A stretch of DNA of 64,000 bases from Lentinula raphanica (lineage: Eukaryota; Basidiomycota; Agaricomycetes; Agaricales; Omphalotaceae): positions 952,520-1,016,519 of the forward strand of contig JANVFP010000022.1 of NCBI GenBank assembly GCA_027919835.1, written 5' to 3'. The notes under the pieces were generated by a model. The model did not search any database. It saw nothing but the letters and a program-made list of their open reading frames with translations, and was not told the origin of the DNA. This document shows, piece after piece, positions 10,350 through 20,246 of this stretch (its first letter is position 1; every line of letters begins with the position of its first letter). Position numbers and translations under genes: made by a program.

Positions 10350-12061
10350 CGCGCCGGCAGTAGCTCTCTTGGAGGCTCAAAAGTGCGGACGCGGTAGGAG
10401 GGAAACTGGAGCTTGAAGTCATCCAGTAAAAGTCTAGATAGAAGGTCTGCCTTGATGTTATCCTTGCCAGGAATATGACGAACTCTGATGTCAATACCAG
10501 TCTTGAGAACTATACCAGCAATAGCAAGAAGGATGGAGTTGTGTGATGATTCTTTGACTGCAAGAGAGCTCAGCACTTGAACAGAGTCCAAACTATCAGA
10601 GAAGAATAGAGCTCTCTTGGGTGGACTAGGTTTGGAAGCAATGTGATGTAGGCCAGATAGAATAGCTAGTAGCTCTCTGAAGAAGATATCAACAATTGGG
10701 CTGCCAGGAGTAGGATGCACTTGATAGCAAAACCCATTGCTAGCATAGACAAAGGATAGACCAATGTTGCTTGCATCAGTCCAGCACACAAAGTCTGCTT
10801 CACTGTCACTCCATGCTTGGGCATCTACAAATCTTATCCCAATGGCAGATTTGAGCATGTCAGAGAACCAAGTCAGGTCTCTATGCACTTCACCATTGAT
10901 AGGGATATGACGAAATTGAAGTGTTTTGCCACTCATTTTGCGATACATTTCAGTGAGAGCAGGCCTGGCCCATGGAAGAACATTAAGTGACCAGTTCAAA
11001 GAACCTGTGAGGTGCTGCCAGTCTCTGAGTGCAGCTTTACGATTGGGAGATGAGAGGAATGTGTGGATGGCTTCTACAAGTCCATCAATGGACTCTTGGG
11101 TCAAAGAGATGGAGCCTATCATGATATCTGTCAAGAAGCCAATGATTAAGAGCCAGACTCCCCAGTCTTGCTTTCTGTCTTCATAGGGGCAGTCAATCAT
11201 GTCCCAAAAGACTAGAAGCTGTACTTGTCTCTTGGGATACTTCTTGCCATGAAAGGTGATGAAATTCCTCTTGAAGTCCCATCCAAAGAAATCATCCATG
11301 TAGACATGTAGATTAGGGATTCCTAGCTTCTCAGTTCCAAACCAACAAAGGAGTGCTGATACAGAGCACCAACAGCGAGGAGAGGTTCTAGTTCCAAACA
11401 CTAATCTCCTGACAATATGAAATCTTCCTTCAACAGAGACAACTTGACAAAGCTGCCAGAGAGGATGAGCAGGAAGATTGAGGAAAGCTTTGGCCACATC
11501 ACTTTTGAATAGCACAAGCTCCTCATTAGGATGCTCTTTGATAACATCATTGAGCACCTGGCCAAAAGTGTGCATATCATCATATTTGACTTTGGCCTCC
11601 TCTCTAGGGATACCATCATTAAGACCTGATGCAGTTTGGTCCATGACAACTCTGGCTTTCCCCTTCTGCCAGACTACAAACATGGGGGAAACCTTCATGC
11701 CAGGTAATAGTACAAAATCTTCTGGTAGTAGTGCTTCTGACCACCTCCCAGCAGCTACCTCCTGATCTCTGTGAGCTTTAAGTGCAGCAATGTCTACTTC
11801 CTCAGTGACATAGTTCTCTACTTTTTGCTTGCATTCCTCTTCCCACTCTGCTTCATAGAAGGGCCAGAATCCCTCTCTCAGTGAGCGAATGACAGAAGCA
11901 ACAAAGGGCTGATTAGGATGAGTGGATAAGAGGAGTTCTAAGCGATCCACATTGAAGGGAGTTTCAACTTTGATATAACTAGCCATAGAGTGCAAAGTAG
12001 CAAGAATTTGGGGATTGTTCAAGAGATGTTCAGGAGGTGAAGGTAGAGGAGGTGCAGTCAT
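10331..12061 (-). CDS. DIRS reverse transcriptase / RNase H
   Basis: 576 residues from the ATG at 12061 (MTAPPLPSPPEHLL). The open frame extends far upstream, but that part only shadows gag in another frame. The RT domain spans roughly residues 115-290: palm motif A in LFKSDVAKAF (Asp188), SPRCW, and the catalytic YMDD at 254-257 (HVYMDDFFG, the DIRS form). RNase H runs from about 424: Asp429 in WTDAS, Glu463 in RELLAI, Asp489 in SDSLDS, Asp539 in the DNIKADLLSR tail. All key acidic residues are present. The start lies 130 nt downstream of the gag stop on the same transcript, and the end overlaps the recombinase start by 19 nt. It copies the element RNA in cytoplasmic particles. Looks intact. 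Confidence 0.9.
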   Translation of the reverse strand: MTAPPLPSPPEHLLNNPQILATLHSMASYIKVETPFNVDRLELLLSTHPNQPFVASVIRSLREGFWPFYEAEWEEECKQKVENYVTEEVDIAALKAHRDQEVAAGRWSEALLPEDFVLLPGMKVSPMFVVWQKGKARVVMDQTASGLNDGIPREEAKVKYDDMHTFGQVLNDVIKEHPNEELVLFKSDVAKAFLNLPAHPLWQLCQVVSVEGRFHIVRRLVFGTRTSPRCWCSVSALLCWFGTEKLGIPNLHVYMDDFFGWDFKRNFITFHGKKYPKRQVQLLVFWDMIDCPYEDRKQDWGVWLLIIGFLTDIMIGSISLTQESIDGLVEAIHTFLSSPNRKAALRDWQHLTGSLNWSLNVLPWARPALTEMYRKMSGKTLQFRHIPINGEVHRDLTWFSDMLKSAIGIRFVDAQAWSDSEADFVCWTDASNIGLSFVYASNGFCYQVHPTPGSPIVDIFFRELLAILSGLHHIASKPSPPKRALFFSDSLDSVQVLSSLAVKESSHNSILLAIAGIVLKTGIDIRVRHIPGKDNIKADLLSRLLLDDFKLQFPSYRVRTFEPPRELLPARWRESF

Positions 12062-12191
12062 TGTAGATGTAATACTGGGAGGAATGATGTTACAAGATGA
12101 ACTAGAAGAAGACCATAGATAGCCACGTCTAAAACGTGGATTTGAAGTAGATTGGGAAGAGTCCAGAGCATGCTTTGTACCAGCCAGAGAT

Positions 12192-13949
12192 TTAGGCCCT
12201 TGAAGAGCACTTTCTACTCTCTCTGCGACGCTTTTGGAGCTGGTCATAACAGGATTGATTGTCAATGGCTCTGTGCTGTTCCCCACACTCACTGCAGTAG
12301 CCATGCTTCCTGTTATTAGGACAGGGCTCTGAACACCTCTTCTCATTCCAAAGGATGCAAGGTGTGTCACGACACTTTGAACTGGGAGAGGAAGATGATG
12401 AACTACTACCAGAAGGCCTCTTCCTAGCAGATAACAACTCTTTGAGCAGAAGAGTGTGGAAGCTCTCTGGATTGCCCAGATCAAATGGAGTATTGGCAGC
12501 CTTCTGCCTAGCTTCTTTATCAACTCTGATTGCCACAGATGGATCATAAGGTGAAGATCTGAAGTACTCCATAATTTGGGATTTATATGTCTCCAGCTCA
12601 ATTTTTCTATGTGGATAAACCTTGAGCAATGGAGAAGTCCATGCATCAAATACTCGGAGCCATTGAGACTCAGAAGTGACAGGCATAGACTTGAGGACTT
12701 GATCCTTACGAACCAGCTTGTACTCTGAACCAAAGTCTCTGCTATCATCATAGGTAGCTGAAGAGAAGCTGACCAGTGCAGCATAAACTTTGTCAAAGTC
12801 AACAAAGCGACCCTTGACAATGAAGCGCAACAGAGAGACAGGGAGAGGGTCAGAGAAAGGCCGAGCAGCCAACAGTGATACCACAGGGTCCAGATTGCCC
12901 TCAGCAGCAAACAGATTCTTGAGCTCCCAAGTTTTCTGCACATGAGCAGGAAGAGAAGAGGGACCTGATAGATGGGCCACATGAGGAGCAGCTTCAAGAA
13001 GTGCAGCAGGAAGCATTGAAGCAGTAGGCGTAGGTTTGACAGGAGAGGCAAGAAGCCTAGCCAAGGCATCTCTCCCAGCCTGTAGAATAGGCTCTGGATC
13101 TTGAGGAGCAGCACCAGAGTCAAGCTGGGCTTGCTCATCATCCAGCTCTTGAATCTGAGCTTGCATGCTAGCCCAAGCAGCCTCATTGACAGCATCCTCA
13201 TGAGAGACAGCATTCTGATCAGCTGAAACAGCAGCCTCCTTTCCTTTGAGTTTGTCTCTCTTGACCTGATTGGTCTCTCTCTGAATATCCATGATCTGAG
13301 ACACATAATCTTGGGATACAACAGGATCATTGGATGAGATATCTCTAATAGCCCTAAAGGCTTCCATAGCATTGAGCTCCTCATTTCTGAACTGTTCAAC
13401 AACCTCCTGCAGAGTCCTGGCTTGTTCACTGACTGCCTGAAACTCCAGAGCTTGCTCAGGGTCATCAGAGAGCCTGGCAGCAAGGGAGGGAGGAGGTGAC
13501 AAGTGGGGAGCAGCAGAGGAAGATGGAACATCAGAGGGATGAGGAGACACAGACCTAAAGTGGACATGAGCTCTACCCTGTTTAGAGGAGCTAGAAAGGC
13601 CCATGGAGCGCCCAGGAAGCGAGCTAGAGGGGATCTGAGAGTGAGAGGACATGCTAGAGGACTTTTGAGAAGAAGGGAGCAACTTTGATCTGGCCTGATC
13701 TGGCCTGATCTGATCAGATAAGGGTTTGAGGCGAGTTTGTGCAGGATTGAGGGAGTTAGAGGCCTCAGAAGCACTCCGATCTGCTCTGATCTTGGTGGAT
13801 AAGGACTTGGGGAGAGTTTGAGCAAGATCAAGGTGTCTGAAGGGCTTAGATGAGGCCTGATCAGCATGGATCTGGCTAGATTTGGACATGGAGGGTGTAG
13901 CAGCATGGATAGCAAGAGGATCTGGTGATTCAGAGCGATGGGGAGCCAT
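12192..13949 (-). CDS. DIRS gag-like protein
   Basis: 585 residues from the ATG at 13949 (MAPHRSESPDPL). The first 170 residues are Ser/Pro-rich and basic. A helical, Gln/Glu-rich stretch follows (about 160-280). The domain around 330-480 (FAAEGNLDPVVSLLAARPF to KVYPHRKIELETYKSQIMEYF) resembles the conserved part of DIRS gag. The C-terminal 60 residues are Cys/His-rich (ILWNEKRCSEPC, HGYCSECGEQH), a likely nucleic-acid-binding module characteristic of DIRS gags. It packages element RNA. The leader lies immediately upstream. The first 43 residues are duplicated in the chimera at 1314-1775. Confidence 0.8.
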   Translation of the reverse strand: MAPHRSESPDPLAIHAATPSMSKSSQIHADQASSKPFRHLDLAQTLPKSLSTKIRADRSASEASNSLNPAQTRLKPLSDQIRPDQARSKLLPSSQKSSSMSSHSQIPSSSLPGRSMGLSSSSKQGRAHVHFRSVSPHPSDVPSSSAAPHLSPPPSLAARLSDDPEQALEFQAVSEQARTLQEVVEQFRNEELNAMEAFRAIRDISSNDPVVSQDYVSQIMDIQRETNQVKRDKLKGKEAAVSADQNAVSHEDAVNEAAWASMQAQIQELDDEQAQLDSGAAPQDPEPILQAGRDALARLLASPVKPTPTASMLPAALLEAAPHVAHLSGPSSLPAHVQKTWELKNLFAAEGNLDPVVSLLAARPFSDPLPVSLLRFIVKGRFVDFDKVYAALVSFSSATYDDSRDFGSEYKLVRKDQVLKSMPVTSESQWLRVFDAWTSPLLKVYPHRKIELETYKSQIMEYFRSSPYDPSVAIRVDKEARQKAANTPFDLGNPESFHTLLLKELLSARKRPSGSSSSSSSPSSKCRDTPCILWNEKRCSEPCPNNRKHGYCSECGEQHRAIDNQSCYDQLQKRRRESRKCSSRA

Positions 13950-15399
13950 ACAGAGTGTTGAGATGAAGATGGTGCTCAGGGAGAGCAGGAGGATGAAGGA
14001 AAAACAGGCAGATCAAGGTTAGATCTATGTAGATAAGAGTCAGTACAATGTAGAGGCTTATCAGACATGATCAGAGCGCACTGAGACACCAAAAACCCAA
14101 GATCTAGCAAAGGAATCAACTTCTACAGTGTCTGATCACCTTAGATCTGTCTGGATGTGCTTTGGTATCTGTTCAGTGTCTTGATGGTGAAAAATGCGAA
14201 ATTTCATACTAGATTCCTGTATCTGAGACACCTGTGAAAGGCCTGTAGTCTGTACAGATGGAGGAATGTGCTGGATAGTGAAATCAGAGTTCAAATAGAG
14301 CCAGGGGACATGCAGGCAGCCTCACCCAGGTCAGAGATGGTGGGGGAAGGAAAGGAAGAATGGGAGATCAAAAACTGATGATGAAACTCGCTTTTACAGG
14401 CCTCTGCTCAGACCTCTGGCACCTGTAACAGCCACCATCAGGACCAGATCAACCCCATCATGATATGCCTGATGCATGTGAAGATGGGACCATGTGCAGC
14501 TATCAGCTGATGATCCAAGCGCCCCATAAGCGCTGGAAATGTCCGAAATATCGCCAGAGATCCATGTGATGTGTCTAGACATGGTTCAGAGTGATCTAGA
14601 GACTCTGGGAGTGAAATAACACTCAAGTCCGCTTTTTGTGTTTTGAGTGTGCAACTCGAAATGACGATTGCAGGAGAACCAGTGAGCCAAATGCCTTCAA
14701 ATTTGTTCTCATCCCAAAGAGGACATGGAGCCGCATATTTTTACTTAAGACACCTAAGGGATCTGTCCAGAACTGCGTGGTGTAGAGCGAGATGTAAATC
14801 AAAAGCTCTATCAGACCATTCTGAGCACTTTGGTGAAAAAGTGTGCATAACTCCACACAGACTGGGTATCATCACTAGGTCATAGTGGACAACTTGTAGG
14901 GGCAATAGAGCTCTGTATGCGTGCACAGTATAGTGGCAAGAGCTCTTGAGGGTAGCCAGCAATTAAGTGTATTCATGTACACATTAGGTATGATGAAGGT
15001 GAAGACCTTCATGTACATACCTGTTGTGATGAATAGTGCACTATAATTGCTGGGAGATGATCTGTTGTTTGCAGAGGCCTGCAGAAAGGCTCCCTACCCT
15101 TGGAATCCGCCTTCATGTCGACTCCCAGAGCCTCTAGATCACTCTGGATCATGCCTAAACACATCACATAGGTCTCTGGATATATTTCAGACATTTCCAG
15201 CGCTTATGGGGCGCTTGGATCATCAGCTGATAGCTGCACATGGTCCCATCTTCACATGCATCAGGCATATCATGATGGGGTTGATCTGGTCCTGATGGTG
15301 GCTGTTACAGGAGCCAGAGGTCTGAGCAGAGGCCTGTAAAAGCGAGTTTGCCCATCAGGTTTTGATCTCCCATTCTTCCTTTCCTTCTCCCATGGCTCA
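13950..15399 (-). promoter_or_regulatory. DIRS leader with 250-bp foldback (U-S-R-S')
   Basis: No gene. Leader module U (13950-14390) is followed by S (about 14365-14612), R (14625-15120) and a reversed S (15121-15390). S and its reverse copy pair over about 250 bases around a 500-base loop. DIRS elements carry an internal complementary region used to circularise the cDNA. Whether this foldback plays that role is inference, since it lies at the 5' side and includes sequence not seen in the termini. Confidence 0.5.
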
Positions 15400-15923
15400 G
15401 TGTTCGCTAACTTTAACTTCCTGTCCTACCTGAGTACAAAAGGCAGAAGTTTTGTAACATCATCCTATCTGAGATACAACTATTTCCCTCACGTCTCATT
15501 CACATTTTCTTTCACCACTATTCAACCCCTCAACAACATTTCATAGCAATTATAGCCCTCCATGATCTGCTTTGAATGTTATGAGCTTTGGCCCAGTGTT
15601 GGCTAACTTTAACTTCCTGTCCATCAGAAAAATTATTTTGACATTTTTATCTCTCAAAGTCTGTAAAAATACCCCTCCAATTTATAAAGAATTAAAAACT
15701 ATTCTCAGAATCTTTACAGTCTTTCAATGCGTTAAACTGCTTTAAAGAACTTTAGAAATTTTTAAGAATCTTTCAAAATCTTTGAATTTCTTTGAAATTC
15801 TTTAGAGTCTCTGAAACTTCTAATATTTCTTTATACAGAGGGGGGTATCTTTAGAGTCTTTGAAAAATTACAAAGAAAAAGTCGTTTTTCTAATATCCCA
15901 CCTGAGTGCAAAAGGCAGAGATT
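15400..15923. repeat. DIRS right inverted terminal repeat, twice started and interrupted
   Basis: 15405-15450 resembles the terminus (GCTAACTTTAACTTCCTGTC, then CCTGAGTACAAAAGGCAG). 15478-15621 is the longer complement of the left repeat. After the 15622-15895 insertion the last 26 bases (15898-15923) complete the terminus. So a terminus-like sequence occurs twice in tandem at this end. Confidence 0.6.
15622..15895. mobile_element. Degenerate CATCAGA miniature element in DIRS terminus
   Basis: Starts CATCAGAAAAATT and ends TTTTTCTAATA. The 2-bp duplication TC is at 15620-15621 and 15896-15897. The interrupted terminus CCTGTCCCACCTGAG is restored on removal. AT-rich with repeated CTTTGA/TCAAAG motifs. 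A diverged member of the CATCAGG family. Confidence 0.65.
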
Positions 15924-16135
15924 CAATGTCACTCTACCTTCACATCAAAATCAAGTTTACTGCTCATGTGACCTGGAAGGTTCTCTGCTCCATAATGGAA
16001 AAGAAATTCTCCATGAGCGTCAATAATCTACAGAACCAGATGGCAGCTTTACAAACTTCACCAGGTGGTGACGTGCAACAAATTTTCTCACAGCTTCAAC
16101 TCTGGTACAAAGAACTTGCCAGAATGGGACACACT
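15924..16135 (+). pseudogene. Ty1/copia gag fragment
   Basis: Encodes about 70 residues with the spacing typical of copia gag (UBN2-like): WKVLCSIMEKKFSMSVNNLQNQM, then GGDVQQIFSQLQLWYKELARMG. The upstream part was lost at the DIRS boundary. A CATCAGG element interrupts it at 16136. It is the first of six pieces of one copia relic reaching to 25948. Confidence 0.65.
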
Positions 16136-16635
16136 CATCAGGAAAAATATTTTCATCTCTAGAGTTCCCAGAGATACCCCCCAATTCCTAGGCTGCCCAA
16201 AGATTTTTGTGAGCTTTTAAAGATCAAAAAACATCCTAGAGATCCTGAAAGATTCTGAAAGCATCTGAAAGCATCTGAAAGCACTTGAAAGCACCTGAAA
16301 GCACCCAGAGAATTTTTAGAAACCTCAAAGAATTCAGATATTCTAGGTGCTCTGAGACTACATCAGGAAAAATCTATCTAGGCCCAGGTTACCTGGAGAC
16401 ACCCCCAAAATTTCAGGCAGTTTAAAATCTTTAAAATGATTTGAAGTCAACCTTATGTTTTCAGGCTTACCTGAGTTGCTTTGAAAATCTTTGAAAATCT
16501 TTGAGAATCTCTGGGAAGCCTGGGCTTTTGGGAGGTGTCTCTAGGGATTCTGGGCTGAAGGTATTTTTCCTGATGTACCTAGGAATTGGGGGGTATCTCT
16601 GGGGGACTCTAGAGATGAGAATATTTTTCCTGATG
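16136..16635. mobile_element. CATCAGG miniature element (type 2) with nested type 1
   Basis: The outer element starts CATCAGGAAAAATATTTTC and ends AATATTTTTCCTGATG. The inner TACCCCCCAATTCCTAGG motif occurs at both ends as an inverted pair. A type 1 element is nested at 16361-16575. Flanks CT and TT are not an exact duplication. Confidence 0.75.
16361..16575. mobile_element. CATCAGG miniature element (type 1), nested
   Basis: Termini CATCAGGAAAAAT and ATTTTTCCTGATG. TA duplication at 16359-16360 and 16576-16577. Closely similar to the copy in the DIRS recombinase. Confidence 0.85.
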
Positions 16636-17367
16636 TTCTTGCTGAAGACTCCTATCTCAACTACATCTGAAAGGCCTGTGGTTCTTCTTACTGTGATTTT
16701 TTTTAGAAACTTCAGCCACAATGCAAAGATAAACAATATATATTTGATCTTATGAGTGGATATTTGATCAATACTGTTCAGAGGTTATTAAGATTCTTGG
16801 TTCAGATCTAGGGGGAGAACTCACCAGTAATGAAATGAATGAATATCTCAAGGCCCATGGTACACATTGCCATCTCACTGTTCATGATTTCCCCCAGTCC
16901 AATGGTCTATCTGAAATTACAAACCAGAATCACCTCGAAAGTGCTAGAGCAATGCTTTTCTGTCCTGGTCTTCCTTGCTTCCTATGAGCAGAAGTGGTCA
17001 GCCACAAAGTCTACCTGAAAAATTGCACCACACATACTAGTACACTTTCAAGGAAAATCATACCACATGAACGGGCAACTCATACAAAACCTGATATGTC
17101 TAACTTGCAGAAATTCAGTGCTTCAGTCTGAGTCAAGGTCAAGGTGAAGAAGCTCACTCCACGAGCGAAGAAAGTGATTTTTGTAGGAATTGATAAAGAG
17201 GCAAAAGGTTATTGAGTCTACTGGCTGAAAAATTGTTGTGAAGTTAGTGTTGAGCGAAACATATACACCAATCCAGATGAGATTGTGTTGTTTGACCCTC
17301 TTCAGATTGAGGAGGAGACTGAAGAGCAACATCCTGATTTGGAAATCAGAATTCTTCTCAATTCGTT
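16636..17367 (+). pseudogene. Ty1/copia integrase fragment
   Basis: Plus-strand reading gives SDLGGELTSNEMNEYLKAHG and PQSNGLSE, the second half of the retroviral-type integrase core, then KLTPRAKKVIFVGIDKEAKGY, the copia GKGY-like tail. There are several stop codons and lost CpG sites. It is cut off at 17367 by the Ty3 solo LTR, which has duplicated TCGTT. Inactive relic. Confidence 0.75.
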
Positions 17368-18070
17368 AATATGCCTATTTTGTGTGCAGGCATGCAATGG
17401 CCTAATTTTAATGATTGGAGCCTTGTAGAGTACCAAAGGACTGTAGTGAGCCCGAGCTGACAGTCAAACTTGTATCATGTTAATGCTAGGACATCAAATC
17501 CAGACAGAAAAATACATCCTGATGAATAATCAGAGCTAATACTCAAGTCCCTTGGTCGGGGAGTCCTTCAAGACAAAGCCACCTTTGATATGAGCTATCA
17601 AAGGATTATTAACTTGGTTTTCAACACCTAATAGTCAATTGAGTATGATACTGCACCGAGACGAACTTAGAACCAATAGATCCATTCATATTATCATTGG
17701 GGATGGATTATTCAAGGCTCAGACTCAACAGATCTGTTCACTTAGATCAAGTTTTAGGATGAATCAGGTCGCAGGAATGTGACTAAACAAAAAAACAAAC
17801 CAAAGTGTAGCATTCCAGTTACATGTGGACATTTCTTAAATAGAAAATAGATGCCTGAGATGTACAGCTTTGACCAGGAGTGTTGCAAGGGTAGATCTTT
17901 TGACTTCACCATTGTTAAACCTCTGGATTTAGTCAATATATGCATATTGTTGAAAAGCTAGAAGCCAAACAAACCTATTGAGACAGGTTTCCCTTCTTTA
18001 TATGTACTTCCATTCAGTTGGAGAGGCATACAACCATTCACATAGCGAAATCAAATGAGAAAACATTTGA

Positions 18071-18254
18071 CATCAGGCTCTGAAGTCTCCAGAGACACCT
18101 CCCCAAAGCCTGGAGACATTAAAGATTTTGAAAGCACTCTGAGTTTCTCCTGGCATCTCCAAAGTGCTTTCAGATTCTCTGAAGCACTTCAGAGAGCTCA
18201 GGGATTTTGGGGGGTGTCTCTAGAGTCTTTGGAGCTGGGGCATTTTTTCTGATG
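18071..18254. mobile_element. CATCAGG miniature element (type 3)
   Basis: Starts CATCAGGCTCTGAAG and ends GCATTTTTTCTGATG. 2-bp duplication GA at 18069-18070 and 18255-18256. The empty site is seen in the gypsy-2 LTR (AACGTTTGAGTTACC). Confidence 0.8.
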
Positions 18255-18433
18255 GAGTTATCTGTGCAGGAGCTTATCCGTGCCCTTTAACCACTAGCAT
18301 ATGAATGGACGCACAGACCAGGTCCGGATTCAAAGGTTAGGCAACTAGATCTCGACAAAGGACCACCAGAAATGAACATTCTACTTGTTTTTATCCTTTT
18401 TACTCTCTGTTTCTCTGGTGTTTGTATTATTTC

Positions 18434-18749
18434 TGTTGGTATTCAACGCTTGGGCTCATTAGCCAGATGACACGAACCGTAACTGTACAGTTTATGTAAT
18501 CTTGTTCCTTTTCATCCATTTTACTTTTTCTTCGTTCCTCAGTCTTTGTCTATCTACTCAACAACTGAGGTATGTCATTTATTCACTACATTCATTTATG
18601 TTCTTACTTATTCTACTGTAGCTTCATACTGTTACGCTACAGGTATGTAACAACAATAGAGTCTTCGTCTATCTACTCGACGACTGAGCTTCGTACCGCT
18701 ACGCTACAGATTCGTGCCGCGGTTCTTCCATTTGGATTCTGCGCCAACA
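18434..18749. mobile_element. Ty1/copia-like solo LTR
   Basis: Runs TGTTGGTATTCAACG to GCGCCAACA, with 5-bp duplication ATTTC at 18429-18433 and 18750-18754. 316 bp. TGTTGG/CCAACA ends with an adjoining ATTCAAC are typical of fungal copia LTRs. It contains two related TCTATCTACTC segments. Confidence 0.8.
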
Positions 18750-18872
18750 ATTTCTCGTCCTATCTTTCCTTATTTGTATCAGATCTCGAATTCCATTTAG
18801 TAAATCTATAGATCTATTCCATAAAATAGTAAATTGGCTACAGATCTATTCATAGAAGTACTTAAGGATGTA

Positions 18873-18989
18873 TGTCAGGAATTGAACCACATATATAGTG
18901 CTGGGAACAATACCAGAGTGACCTGGTATTGTGGTCTTTTGGCCCAGTTGGATTATTGGCATTCATTCCCAGCATGTCAGTTCTTCACA
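18873..18989. mobile_element. Short LTR-like insertion (117 bp)
   Basis: Begins TGTCAGGAATTG and ends GTTCTTCACA, a TG...CA unit. 5-bp duplication ATGTA at 18868-18872 and 18990-18994. Absent from the homologous LTR at 42655-42670. Could be a TRIM/SMART-like solo LTR. Confidence 0.55.
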
Positions 18990-19262
18990 ATGTAGCCTAC
19001 AAAATAAATTTAGGTTTTGTGCTCAGTTTCTCTGACTAGCTAACCTTTGCCCTTATATGTGTGGGATAAAGGTTTTGTAAGCCGGGCTGTCTTCAAAAGT
19101 AGTTGTGAATTTTCATCTTGTTAGGCTCAATATCTTGTCAGTTGATAAAGTCTCAGCTAGATTTGAGTCGAAGGTAGCCTCCTATCGTGGAGATACAGAG
19201 GGCTTGGTTCTTAGTTGTTCCAAATGAGTGTTCAGAGTTTTGGTGGCTCTGTTCAAGCAGAC

Positions 19263-19397
19263 ATGAGGTTAGGGTTGGATTAGGTTAGGGTTGGATTAGG
19301 TTAGGGTTAGGGGTTAGGGGTTAGGGGTTGGGTTGGGTTAAGGTTAAGGGTTAAGGGTTAGGGTGGTTAGGGGTTGGGTTAGGGATTAGGGGTTGAG
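19263..19397 (+). repeat. Interstitial telomere-like repeats
   Basis: A run of TTAGGG, TTAGGGG, TTGGGTT and TTAAGGG variants inside the solo LTR. The young LTR has no such sequence here. TTAGGG is the telomere repeat of most basidiomycetes. It may be a scar of double-strand break repair or a local expansion. Confidence 0.75.
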
Positions 19398-19690
19398 GAT
19401 ATATTGATAGATCTTAAAAAAAGACCCCCTATAGGAGGTGTCAGTTTTCTTCAAAAATGGATATTTCAAAAAATACAATTAATTCTTTTTCTCAAAAATA
19501 TTGAAAAATGTTCTTGCTTATATATTATACATAACATGTTGCCCAAGTTGTTATGCATTACATCCACTGCTATAGTGAGCTATAGTGAGACTTATTGAGT
19601 GGTGGGCAACTGCCCCACTGTTATGCAAAATGGGCTTCAGGCACTTGATTCAAGCCCATATATTATGCATAAAAGCCTCAGCTGGGATCA
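19398..19690. other. Unidentified sequence replacing part of the solo LTR
   Basis: Replaces about 130 bp of LTR present in the copy at 42945-43085. It holds a small hairpin (GACCCCCTATAGGAGGTGTC) and a longer imperfect inverted repeat around AAGCCCATATATTATGCATA and its complement-like TTATATATTATACATAAC. No gene seen. Confidence 0.45.
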
Positions 19691-19824
19691 CTCACCCCCT
19701 TCGAGTCCAGATCAAAAGATCTGTACTTCTATGTCACTTCGCTCTGTTGACCTGTATTGCAGATCCAGCAGATCTTTTAAGACTACCAGTTTTTTCTAGA
19801 GTATAAGATTGTGCGAAATCTCTG

Positions 19825-20106
19825 CATCAGGAAAAATATTCTCATCTCTAGAGTCCCTAGAGATACCCTCCAATTCCTAGGTAGTCTCAGAGAGCCTAGA
19901 GTATCTGAGTTCTTTGAGGCTTCTAAAAATTCTCTGGGTGCTTTCTGGTGCTTTCTGATGCTTTCTGGTGCTTTCTGGTGCTTTCAGATGCTTTCAGGAT
20001 CTCTAGGATGTTTTTTGATCTTTCAAAGTTCACAAAAATCTCTGAGCAGCCTAGGAATTGGGGGGTATCTCTGGGGACTCTAGAGCTGAGAATATTTTTC
20101 CTGATG
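19825..20106. mobile_element. CATCAGG miniature element (type 2)
   Basis: 282 bp, CATCAGGAAAAATATTCTC to GAGAATATTTTTCCTGATG. 2-bp duplication TG flanks it; the empty site AATCTCTGACAAC is in the gypsy-2 LTR. The middle contains five tandem TGCTTTC-type units. Confidence 0.85.
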
Positions 20107-20246
20107 TGACAATGCCCCACACCTCGCTTAAATACATTTGACAAATGACATAAGAAGTATATTGATGATCAGTGTTCAGTGATAAAGTCACTAGGCCATT
20201 AGATCTATCCAACAAAGCAATAACTTGCATCCTTTATATCCTCGTT

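Larger units (their letters stand above)
8899..15923 (-). mobile_element. DIRS-type tyrosine-recombinase retrotransposon
   Basis: Minus-strand order is gag (13949-12192), RT/RNase H (12061-10331) and tyrosine recombinase (10349-9116). There is no integrase and no aspartic protease, which is the DIRS gene set. The ends are inverted repeats: CCTCTGCCTTTTGCACTCAG begins at 8899 and its complement ends near 15923. The inner parts also match inverted (8996-9065 against 15478-15545). The 5' leader holds a foldback (14365-15390). The RT and gag frames are intact. The recombinase is split by one miniature element, and the right terminus by another (15622-15895). The right flank is a copia relic. Confidence 0.85.
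17368..20241 (+). mobile_element. Solo LTR of gypsy-2 type, heavily invaded
   Basis: Matches the 5' LTR at 41670-43355 from AATATGCCTATTTTG to TATATCC. The 5-bp duplication TCGTT is at 17363-17367 and 20242-20246. Internal insertions are a CATCAGG element (18071-18254), a copia solo LTR (18434-18749), a short LTR-like unit (18873-18989), a telomere-like block (19263-19397) with adjoining unknown sequence, and a type 2 CATCAGG element (19825-20106). Compared with the young copy, many CG sites are TG or CA. No gene. Confidence 0.8.

Noticed and set aside
12100..13915. Upstream extension of the RT open frame through the gag region
   Set aside because: The gag frame here has recognisable domains and the Cys/His-rich end, while the extension is Leu/Ser-rich low complexity, typical of a shadow frame.
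19263..19397. A chromosome end
   Set aside because: The tract is short, degenerate and flanked on both sides by the same LTR, so it is interstitial.
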